NCBI GenBank assembly: GCA_007125435.1
Contig: SLDF01000344.1
Span: 1-5,665, forward strand
Origin: Saprospiraceae bacterium
GTDB lineage: Bacteria > Bacteroidota > Bacteroidia > Chitinophagales > Saprospiraceae
Length of the DNA: 5,665 nt
Direction of reading: 5' to 3'
Under the pieces are notes generated by a model, which made no database searches, was not told where the DNA came from, and saw only the letters and a program-made list of their open reading frames with translations. Both the position numbers and the translations under genes were made by a program. This document shows positions 1-5,239 of the stretch, one piece after another (the stretch's first letter is position 1; each line of letters opens with the position of its first letter).

Positions 1-75
1 AATTTCACCATAATTGGTGTAAATCCCGACGAAAAGACAATAACTGACATTTTGGAAGCTAATCTAGCCAGATAA
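1..75 (+). CDS. C-terminal end of an unidentified gene (partial)
   Basis: Frame 1 is open from the first base and ends at TAA (73-75), giving 24 residues that begin NFTIIGVNPDEK and end ILEANLAR. The mix of hydrophobic and charged residues reads like a genuine protein tail, with a short beta strand (FTIIGV) followed by a helix. The piece is too short to assign a family. It runs in the same direction as grpE, and 73 bases separate its stop from the grpE start. That gap contains a promoter-like site, so grpE probably has its own promoter rather than depending on this gene. The open frame could also be chance, because 24 codons without a stop is not rare. Confidence 0.45.
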   Translation, partial: NFTIIGVNPDEKTITDILEANLAR

Positions 76-76
76 C

Positions 77-132
77 TGTCAGATTGTCAAGGCTGGTTCA
101 TTGGCAAAGTATTTGACAACTATAAGTGTCAA
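77..132 (+). promoter_or_regulatory. Candidate grpE-dnaJ promoter/operator with repeated TGTCA boxes
   Basis: TGTCA occurs three times: 77-81, 85-89 and 127-131. The latter two extend to TGTCAAG and lie 42 bases apart, about four helical turns. TTGACA (113-118) and TGTCAA (127-132) form a perfect 6-base inverted repeat with an 8-base centre. Between them, TTGGCAAAGTATTTGA (101-116) resembles a sigma-54 -24/-12 site: the GG at 103-104 is followed after the correct 10 bases by GA at 115-116, where the consensus has GC. Initiation would then fall near 127, about 20 bases before the grpE ATG. A Bacteroidota primary-sigma reading (ATTG at 83-86, AGTATTTG at 108-115) is also possible but poor. The arrangement is seen directly; its role as a stress-responsive promoter is inferred. 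Confidence 0.4.
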
Positions 133-148
133 GAATAAATGAAACATT

Positions 149-745
149 ATGGCAAAGAATAAATCAGAAAACATGGAAAACGAAGTGGCTAAAGAGCACG
201 CTGAAGATGTTAAAGAAACCGTAAATGAACAAGAAGCGGTTCAAGAAAATGAAACTCAGGAGTCTGTCGAAAACGCAAAGCAAGAAGGAAATGATAACGA
301 AACAAACGACCTGGACAAACAGATCAATGAAGTCAGAGAAAAATACATGAGGCTTTTTGCCGAGTTTGAAAACTATAAAAGGCGTACATCAAAAGAGAGA
401 CTCGAGCTTATAAAGACAGCGTCACAAGACACAATAGCCGCATTACTGCCGGTGATAGATGACTTTGATCGTGCCAAGAAGAATGCAGATGACCCTAAGA
501 GTGCAGAGCAATTTAGCGAGGGTGTATCGCTAGTGTATGAAAAACTGAAAAAGACTTTAGCCAATAAAGGATTGAAGCCAATGGTGTCTACAGGTGAAGA
601 CTTTGATCCGGAATTTCATGAGGCTATCACAGAGATTCCGGCACCGAGCGAAGATTTGAAAGGTAAAATAATAGATACAGTAGAAACAGGTTACTTCCTG
701 AATGATAAGATTATCAGATACGCTAAAGTCGTTGTCGGTAAGTAA
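149..745 (+). CDS. grpE: GrpE, nucleotide exchange factor of DnaK
   Basis: This cytoplasmic co-chaperone acts as a dimer and releases ADP from DnaK (Hsp70), resetting its substrate cycle. The 198 residues have the expected layout. Residues 1-55 are a very acidic, low-complexity, probably disordered tail. A long coiled-coil helix follows (about 56-110), carrying the family signature around YMRLFAEFENYKRR (67-79) and LPVIDDFDRA (100-109). The C-terminal beta domain carries FDPEFHEAI (152-160) and GYFLNDKIIRYAKV (181-194), the classic GrpE motif. The ATG at 149 is preceded by an A-rich leader without a Shine-Dalgarno, usual in Bacteroidota. A second ATG at residue 9 is possible but would change only the disordered tail. 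dnaJ starts 29 bases downstream, the usual chaperone pairing. dnaK is not in the window. Confidence 0.97.
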   Translation: MAKNKSENMENEVAKEHAEDVKETVNEQEAVQENETQESVENAKQEGNDNETNDLDKQINEVREKYMRLFAEFENYKRRTSKERLELIKTASQDTIAALLPVIDDFDRAKKNADDPKSAEQFSEGVSLVYEKLKKTLANKGLKPMVSTGEDFDPEFHEAITEIPAPSEDLKGKIIDTVETGYFLNDKIIRYAKVVVGK

Positions 746-774
746 ATAAGAATCAATACAGTCAACAAGCATAT

Positions 775-1941
775 ATGTCAAAAAGAGATTATTACGAGAT
801 TTTAGGGGTGGGTAAAGATGCCGATGCCAGTGCCATAAAAAAGGCTTATAGAAAGGTAGCATTAAAGTACCACCCGGACAAGAATCCAGGAGATAAGCAA
901 GCAGAAGATAAATTTAAGGAAGCCGCTGAAGCATACAGCGTACTGAGCGATCAGGACAAGAAAGCTCGATATGACAGGTATGGCCACGCCGGAGTCGATC
1001 CAAATATGAGCGGAGGAGGAGGATTCCGTGGTGAAAATATGACCATGGACGATATTTTTTCTACGTTCAGTGATATTTTTGGTGATTCGGGTTCTCCGTT
1101 TGATTCTTTTTTTGGAGGTAGAGGCGGTGGAGGAACCAGGTCGCGCGGCCAAAAAGGTTCTAATCTGAGAATTAAGCTGAAGCTCTCACTTTCTGAGATC
1201 TCTAATGGTACCAACAAAAAGATCAAAGTCCGCAAGCAAAAAACATGTGATGCATGCAACGGCAGTGGTGCCAAAGACAGCTCAAGCATAAAAACATGCG
1301 GAACATGCAATGGCAGCGGATATGTGAGACAAGTGAGAAATACTTTTCTTGGACAGATGGCCACCACAGGTGTATGTCCAACTTGTAGTGGCACCGGTAA
1401 AACCATTACAGATAAATGCGGTGTCTGCAAAGGAGACGGACGTGTTCATGGAGAAGAGACCATCAGTATCGACATACCAGCAGGTGTATCAGATGGCATG
1501 CAATTATCTATGTCAGGTAAAGGGAATGTCGGCCCCAATGGCGGACCTGCCGGAGATCTATTAATCCACATAGAAGAGGAACAGCATGAATCCCTCACTA
1601 GAGAAGGTAACAATCTAGTCTACAACTTATACCTAAATTTTGCTGACGCGGCATTAGGCACGTCAGTAGAAGTGCCAACCATAGAAGGGCAGGTCAAAAT
1701 AAAAGTACCACCGGGAACACAAGCCGGTAAAATATTCAGACTACGAGAAAAGGGGCTGCCATCCGTCCAAAGCTATGGTAGAGGAGACCAACTCATCCAT
1801 GTCAACATATGGACGCCTAAAAATATAAGCGACCAGGAGCGTAAAATACTTGAAAAACTAAGAGATGCTGAAAACTTCAAGCCATCTCCGGGCAAGGGAG
1901 AGAAAAGCTTTTTTGATAGAATGAAAGACTTTTTCTCATGA
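775..1941 (+). CDS. dnaJ: DnaJ, Hsp40 co-chaperone (type I, full length)
   Basis: DnaJ binds unfolded clients, delivers them to DnaK and stimulates its ATPase in the cytoplasm. All parts of a type I DnaJ are present in 388 residues. The J domain opens with KRDYYEILGV and carries the catalytic HPD tripeptide at 33-35. A Gly/Phe-rich linker covers about 79-120 and contains DIFSTFSDIFGD. The zinc-binding domain has four CxxCxGxG-type repeats with cysteines at 158/161, 175/178, 201/204 and 215/218; the last repeat reads CGVCKGDG. The substrate-binding beta domains and a C-terminal dimerisation region follow, ending FFDRMKDFFS. The start at 775 gives the family N-terminus MSKRDYYE. The stop TGA (1939-1941) overlaps the ATG of gldH, so the next gene is probably translated by coupling. 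No anomalies are visible. Confidence 0.98.
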   Translation: MSKRDYYEILGVGKDADASAIKKAYRKVALKYHPDKNPGDKQAEDKFKEAAEAYSVLSDQDKKARYDRYGHAGVDPNMSGGGGFRGENMTMDDIFSTFSDIFGDSGSPFDSFFGGRGGGGTRSRGQKGSNLRIKLKLSLSEISNGTNKKIKVRKQKTCDACNGSGAKDSSSIKTCGTCNGSGYVRQVRNTFLGQMATTGVCPTCSGTGKTITDKCGVCKGDGRVHGEETISIDIPAGVSDGMQLSMSGKGNVGPNGGPAGDLLIHIEEEQHESLTREGNNLVYNLYLNFADAALGTSVEVPTIEGQVKIKVPPGTQAGKIFRLREKGLPSVQSYGRGDQLIHVNIWTPKNISDQERKILEKLRDAENFKPSPGKGEKSFFDRMKDFFS

Positions 1942-2402
1942 TCCGTTTGGCATCGTTCTTATTTGGTGTTTTATTATTAGTCGGATGTGAGTCGGGTATT
2001 TACTATCAAGACACCTACAAGCCGGAAGACAATGTTTGGAAGCATAGTGACTTAGTCGACTTTGACTTTTCTATAGCTGACAGTACTGCTATGTACAATA
2101 TGTACTTAGACATCACGCACGAAACATCGTATCCATTCCAAAACTTGTATGTGATGATTCGCTCAGTATCGCCTGATGGGCTTATCATTGAAGATCAGCA
2201 CTCACTAGAGCTGCAGGAAAAGGGAGGAGCATGGATAGGTGGATGCAATGCTCAGAAATGTGAAATCCGCTTTATATTGAGAGAGGGGTTTACATTTCCA
2301 ATGAGCGGATCATATACTATTCAACTAGAGCAGAATACCCGAACAGAAGCGCTGAAAGGTGTTAGAGAAATCGGTCTTGTCATAGAAAAAGTAAAGTCGT
2401 GA
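1938..2402 (+). CDS. gldH: GldH, gliding motility lipoprotein
   Basis: The 154-residue product begins with a lipoprotein signal peptide: MIR, a hydrophobic stretch, then the lipobox LVGC with the lipidated cysteine at 17. The mature part matches the GldH family pattern: a W at 34, D/F-rich FDFSIADST, then YNMYLDITHETSYPFQNLYVMI (53-74 region), a GAWIGG turn, FTFPMSGSYTIQLEQ, and a final REIGLVIEK strand. GldH is required for gliding in Flavobacterium johnsoniae and belongs to the envelope apparatus tied to type IX secretion; its exact biochemistry is not known. It overlaps dnaJ by 4 bases (ATGA) and the oxidoreductase gene by 4 bases (GTGA), so it sits inside an operon. Two extra cysteines, C103 and C108, lie in the loop after GAWIGG and could form a disulfide. 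Family assignment rests on pattern recognition and is fairly firm. Confidence 0.85.
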   Translation: MIRLASFLFGVLLLVGCESGIYYQDTYKPEDNVWKHSDLVDFDFSIADSTAMYNMYLDITHETSYPFQNLYVMIRSVSPDGLIIEDQHSLELQEKGGAWIGGCNAQKCEIRFILREGFTFPMSGSYTIQLEQNTRTEALKGVREIGLVIEKVKS

Positions 2403-3370
2403 AAGCAGTGGTCATTTCATCATATGGCTCACCGGAGGTTCTTCAATTACAGCAAAGATCTATACCTGAGCCAAATGACAAAGAGGTTCTGATAAAAGTC
2501 AAAGCGGCCGGTATTAATAGACCGGACATTATTCAGCGAAAAGGTAAATATGCGGCACCACCTGATGCGCCTCAAGACATCCCCGGACTAGAGGTCAGTG
2601 GAGTCATACACGCCCTCGGAAAAGATGTGGAAGGATGGAAAGAAGGCGATGAAGTATGCGCACTCATACCAGGAGGAGGATATGCAGAGTATGCAATAGC
2701 AGATAGTGAAGTCTGTCTAAGAAAGCCAAAAGGTTTTACTTTTGAAGAAGCGGCAGGAATGCCGGAAACCTTATATACCGTTTGGCACAATATATTCAAT
2801 CTAGGGCGACTGAGGGAAGGCGAGCACTTGTTGGTTCATGGCGGTAGCAGTGGCATCGGCATGACAGCCATCCAGCTTGGGAAGGCCTTTGGTGCAGAAG
2901 TATCTGTGACGGTAAGTACAGATGAAAAAGGTCAATTTGCCTTATCACTTGGTGCAGACCGGTATATCAAATATACCAAAGAGGACTTTGAAGATGTGTT
3001 AAGAGACAATGGTGTAGATGTAGTGCTTGATATGGTAGGAGGAGACTACTTTCAAAAGAATGTCAACTTACTTAGGCCAGATGGGCGTTTAGTTCATATC
3101 AATGCTGTCAATGGTCACAAGGTAGAGCTCAATCTGTGGGATGTCATGAGAAAGAGGTTATTGGTTACCGGCAGCACACTTAGAAACCGATCAACCGCAT
3201 TCAAGCAGAAACTAACTGAGCAGATCACTGAGCATGTATATCCAATTATTGATAAAGGTTTATACAAAACAAAAATAAATAGAACCTTCTCTCTGGAAGA
3301 TGCTGCAGATGCACATGCACTTATGGAAAGTAGCCGGCACATGGGTAAGATCATTCTATCGATAACATAA
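2399..3370 (+). CDS. PIG3-type NAD(P)H:quinone oxidoreductase (zinc-less MDR family)
   Basis: This 323-residue protein belongs to the medium-chain dehydrogenase/reductase superfamily, quinone-reductase branch, and probably reduces quinones or other reactive carbonyls with NADPH in the cytoplasm. The N-terminal GroES-like domain carries GINRPDIIQRKGKY (38-51) and IPGLEVSG (61-68), then PGGGYAEYA (91-99). The Rossmann domain has the nucleotide-binding HGGSSGIG (147-154) and a typical GADRYI strand; the C-terminus is the family ending HMGKIILSIT. The zinc-ligand cysteine cluster of true alcohol dehydrogenases is absent. The overall pattern resembles the p53-inducible PIG3 (TP53I3) group more than classic Qor. 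The start is GTG (2399-2401), overlapping the gldH TGA; the first residues MKAVVIS are the family N-terminus, which supports this start. The true substrate cannot be read from sequence. Confidence 0.9.
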   Translation: MKAVVISSYGSPEVLQLQQRSIPEPNDKEVLIKVKAAGINRPDIIQRKGKYAAPPDAPQDIPGLEVSGVIHALGKDVEGWKEGDEVCALIPGGGYAEYAIADSEVCLRKPKGFTFEEAAGMPETLYTVWHNIFNLGRLREGEHLLVHGGSSGIGMTAIQLGKAFGAEVSVTVSTDEKGQFALSLGADRYIKYTKEDFEDVLRDNGVDVVLDMVGGDYFQKNVNLLRPDGRLVHINAVNGHKVELNLWDVMRKRLLVTGSTLRNRSTAFKQKLTEQITEHVYPIIDKGLYKTKINRTFSLEDAADAHALMESSRHMGKIILSIT

Positions 3371-3394
3371 CTTTTAGCGACTATTGCAATCTCT

Positions 3395-4003
3395 ATGATA
3401 CAAATTTACATTCTAGACATCATCGGCACCTTAGTCTTTGCCATATCAGGGGCATTAACTGCTGCTGAAAAGCGGATGGATCTTATGGGTATAGGTATCA
3501 TAGCTTTTGTAACAGCACTAGGTGGAGGAACACTAAGAGATATATTGATTGGCGCACATCCGGTAGGCTGGATGCAGAATATCCATTATTTGATTGTTGT
3601 AGCCCTGGGAGTCGTCATTACATTTGCCTTCTCAAATCAACTTGTTCCCTTGCGGCGCACTTTTTTTCTTTTTGACGCCATTGGGCTAGGTGTGTTTGCT
3701 ATAGGCGGACTAGAAAAAGCGCTACAATATGATATAGCGCCAGTCTATGCCATCATATGCGGTATGATCTCAGCGACCATGGGCGGTCTGATCCGCGACG
3801 TCCTATGCAACGAAGTGCCACTAATACTGAGACAAGAGATCTATGCGACTGCCGGCTTTATTGGTGCATCATTTTACCTGCTATTTGGCCACTTTAACCT
3901 GATGCCTGAATTGAACCTAGTACTCACCATCTCTCTAGTTGTCACCATTCGGATTTTAGCAGTGAGGTTTAAACTGGGCTTGCCAAGAATAAAAAAGCTC
4001 TAG
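3395..4003 (+). CDS. TRIC-family (UPF0126/YicG-like) inner-membrane cation channel
   Basis: The 202-residue product is a polytopic membrane protein with about seven hydrophobic segments (near 4-20, 30-46, 62-80, 92-106, 113-130, 150-166 and 172-190). It shows the internal duplication of the prokaryotic TRIC family. D8-IIGTLVFAISG and ALGGGTLRD (41-49) in the first half correspond to D94-AIGLGVFAIGG and ATMGGLIRD (127-135) in the second. Structurally characterised prokaryotic relatives are trimeric, monovalent-cation-permeable channels, so a potassium or sodium channel role is the family expectation; the physiological task in bacteria is poorly defined. The ATG follows the preceding stop by 24 bases with no terminator visible, so it is probably the last gene of the operon. 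The C-terminus is short and basic (RIKKL). The start is supported by immediate entry into the first membrane helix. Confidence 0.92.
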   Translation: MIQIYILDIIGTLVFAISGALTAAEKRMDLMGIGIIAFVTALGGGTLRDILIGAHPVGWMQNIHYLIVVALGVVITFAFSNQLVPLRRTFFLFDAIGLGVFAIGGLEKALQYDIAPVYAIICGMISATMGGLIRDVLCNEVPLILRQEIYATAGFIGASFYLLFGHFNLMPELNLVLTISLVVTIRILAVRFKLGLPRIKKL

Positions 4004-4032
4004 TAATTAATATTTTTACATCTACTAAACCG

Positions 4033-4206
4033 GGGTGTATTTCATTTTGTTGCTTTGGGCATCACCCTCTGGGTCGCTACGTTCCAGGGCTCCCTGAACG
4101 GTCGGCCTCAGCTTCGCTAATGCTACGCTGAGTCTGGCTCCTGCGTCGCCACCCTTACACATCGCTGATGCAAGACCAGAAAAAAACGACTTTTTGAAAT
4201 ACATCC
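4033..4206. repeat. GC-rich hairpin-packed element bounded by 12-base inverted repeats
   Basis: GGGTGTATTTCA at 4033-4044 is answered by TGAAATACATCC at 4195-4206. This is 9 perfect pairs, one G-U/G-T pair and two more G-C pairs, closing a 174-base unit. The inside is strikingly richer in G+C than the flanks (67 of 110 bases at 4061-4170 by hand count) and holds several small stems: ACCC/GGGT (4064-4067/4071-4074), a 9-pair hairpin (4080-4100), CTCAGC/GCTGAG (4107-4112/4127-4132) and CATC/GATG (4160-4163/4167-4170). It fills nearly all of the gap between two convergent genes. It could be a miniature inverted-repeat transposable element or other dispersed repeat, or a structured RNA or 3'-end element. 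Whether it recurs in the genome cannot be judged from one copy. The palindromic structure is seen directly; the class is inferred. Confidence 0.5.
4080..4100. repeat. Strong hairpin inside the GC-rich element
   Basis: CGTT (4080-4083) pairs with AACG (4097-4100), and CAGGG (4085-4089) with CCCTG (4092-4096). The C at 4084 is bulged and CT sits at the tip; the top pair would open to give a usable loop. No T-run follows on either strand, so it does not look like an intrinsic terminator. It is the most stable single stem of the surrounding element and could be a protein-binding or RNA-structural core. Confidence 0.5.
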
Positions 4207-4219
4207 ATTCTACCGTCAT

Positions 4220-5146
4220 TCAATTGAGCATATAAAAGCACTGTAGTCCGAACTGCCTTGTATCCGGCTGGCCGGCACGCCTATCCTGAGCCAGTGGCAC
4301 ATTGATAAAGAGGCCCGCATTGAATGAAGAAGAGAAGAAGTCAATTCTAGCCTGAGCATTTAACTGTCTACGATTGGTAAATTCTAAATCTGTCCCAAAA
4401 TCTCTGTCTGCTGTAAAATGATCAAAATTAACCCCAATAGTCGGAAAGATATCCAGGTTTGAAAATACATTTATCCGCTTAAAGTAATTGAGGCCAATAC
4501 GAGACTGATGCCCTCTTCTATAAAACAATTCATTTTCCAATTGATAATTGTAGAAAGACTCAAAATGAAATCCGCTCCCCTTGCGACTCAGCACCGTATT
4601 AAAATGACCCTGAAAAGCAAAAGCCCCGCTACCGACTTGAATAAAATTAGGCAATAACTGTCTGCGACCGTCTCTCTGCTGGTACTTTCCGGTAGGTAAT
4701 ACAATACCGGCACCGGCTAACATGGTTGTAACCCATTCCTTGCCGAGTTGATTGATAGGGTCTATAACATGGTACTGCACTTGTACGTTAATGTCCCCTA
4801 CTCCTCTTGTAGTGCTTTCAAATTCCTGTTCTGCTCTGGTGTTGATCAAATATGGCACAGATATTAGTAACTGGGTTCTGTAGTTGGTATGTACTCTAGC
4901 AACCATATTGGTACTGAATATTCTATCTTGAACCAATTGCCCGTTTTGACCGAGTTGGAAGCCTTCGGTATCATAGGAGAGCATAGAACTATTCATTACC
5001 ATTCCCAGAAACGGACGATCAATTCTTGGCAGAATACCACCGCTCAGTCCACCACCTCCTCCGCATACATCACATGCAGATAATGACTGCAGAACGGTGA
5101 ACTGGCAAGCAGATACCATTAAAAATATTTGTAATAATCGATTCAT
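4220..5146 (-). CDS. Exported outer-membrane beta-barrel (transporter-like), CxxC at mature N-terminus
   Basis: The 308-residue product starts with a signal peptide (MNRLLQ, hydrophobic core, LSA) and is then CDVCGGGGG, with cysteines at 25 and 28. The rest reads as alternating amphipathic strands with many aromatics and short turns (for example RTQLLISVPYLI, WVTTMLAGAGIVLPTGKY, GFHFESFYNYQLEN), ending FGLQCFYMLN. This is typical of a monomeric outer-membrane barrel and resembles the Phenol_MetA_deg/transporter-type family. Barrels with a CDxCGC-like start often accompany MbnP, SCO and di-haem genes in Bacteroidota, and here the gene directly follows an mbnP relative, so a role in copper or other metal handling is the best inference. 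LSAC also fits a lipobox, so processing by signal peptidase II is possible. The stop lies next to the GC-rich element. The substrate is unknown. Confidence 0.75.
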   Translation of the reverse strand: MNRLLQIFLMVSACQFTVLQSLSACDVCGGGGGLSGGILPRIDRPFLGMVMNSSMLSYDTEGFQLGQNGQLVQDRIFSTNMVARVHTNYRTQLLISVPYLINTRAEQEFESTTRGVGDINVQVQYHVIDPINQLGKEWVTTMLAGAGIVLPTGKYQQRDGRRQLLPNFIQVGSGAFAFQGHFNTVLSRKGSGFHFESFYNYQLENELFYRRGHQSRIGLNYFKRINVFSNLDIFPTIGVNFDHFTADRDFGTDLEFTNRRQLNAQARIDFFSSSFNAGLFINVPLAQDRRAGQPDTRQFGLQCFYMLN

Positions 5147-5170
5147 GGCTATTACTTAACAAATCAGACT

Positions 5171-5220
5171 ATACTCTGGAAATTCATCTCCCTGGCAAGA
5201 GAGACAAACTTCCAGAGCAT
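5171..5220 (-). promoter_or_regulatory. Intercistronic hairpin between mbnP-like and barrel genes
   Basis: CTCTGGAA (5174-5181) and TTCCAGAG (5210-5217) are perfect inverted repeats. AT/AT pairs continue outside after one mismatch (5171-5172 with 5219-5220). A second stem nests inside: 5187-5192 with 5199-5204. It is complete only in minus-strand RNA, where one position is a G-U pair rather than a C-A clash. That strand bias fits an RNA structure in the mbnP-barrel transcript. No U-tract follows, so it is more likely an mRNA stabiliser, processing site or attenuating structure than a terminator. A palindromic operator for a separate promoter of the barrel gene is the alternative. Confidence 0.5.
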
Positions 5221-5239
5221 AAGCCGGATTTAATCATTG

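Noticed and set aside
113..128. TTGACA at 113-118 with TATAAG at 121-126 as a sigma-70 promoter for grpE
   Set aside because: The two hexamers are only 2 bases apart instead of about 17, and Bacteroidota primary sigma factors do not use that consensus.
951..1430. A 159-codon frame antisense to dnaJ
   Set aside because: It is a shadow of the Gly-rich and CxxCxGxG-rich dnaJ sequence; its translation is proline/leucine-rich low complexity with no domain, and dnaJ is unambiguous.
1349..1564. A 71-codon plus-strand frame inside dnaJ
   Set aside because: Out-of-frame shadow within an intact dnaJ, with no supporting start signal or family resemblance.
4182..4195. AAAAACGACTTTTT as an intrinsic terminator for the barrel gene
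   Set aside because: The stem is only five A-T pairs; too weak for a convincing terminator despite the T-run on the minus strand.
4017..4205. TACATC at 4017-4022 and 4200-4205 as target-site duplications of an inserted element
   Set aside because: The right copy lies inside the terminal inverted repeat and the left copy lies 10 bases outside it, so the geometry is wrong; six bases can match by chance.
4025..4219. The 64-codon minus-strand frame as an annotated protein gene
   Set aside because: It coincides with a palindromic GC-rich element, has no recognisable domain, and its openness is explicable by high GC content; kept only as a finding.
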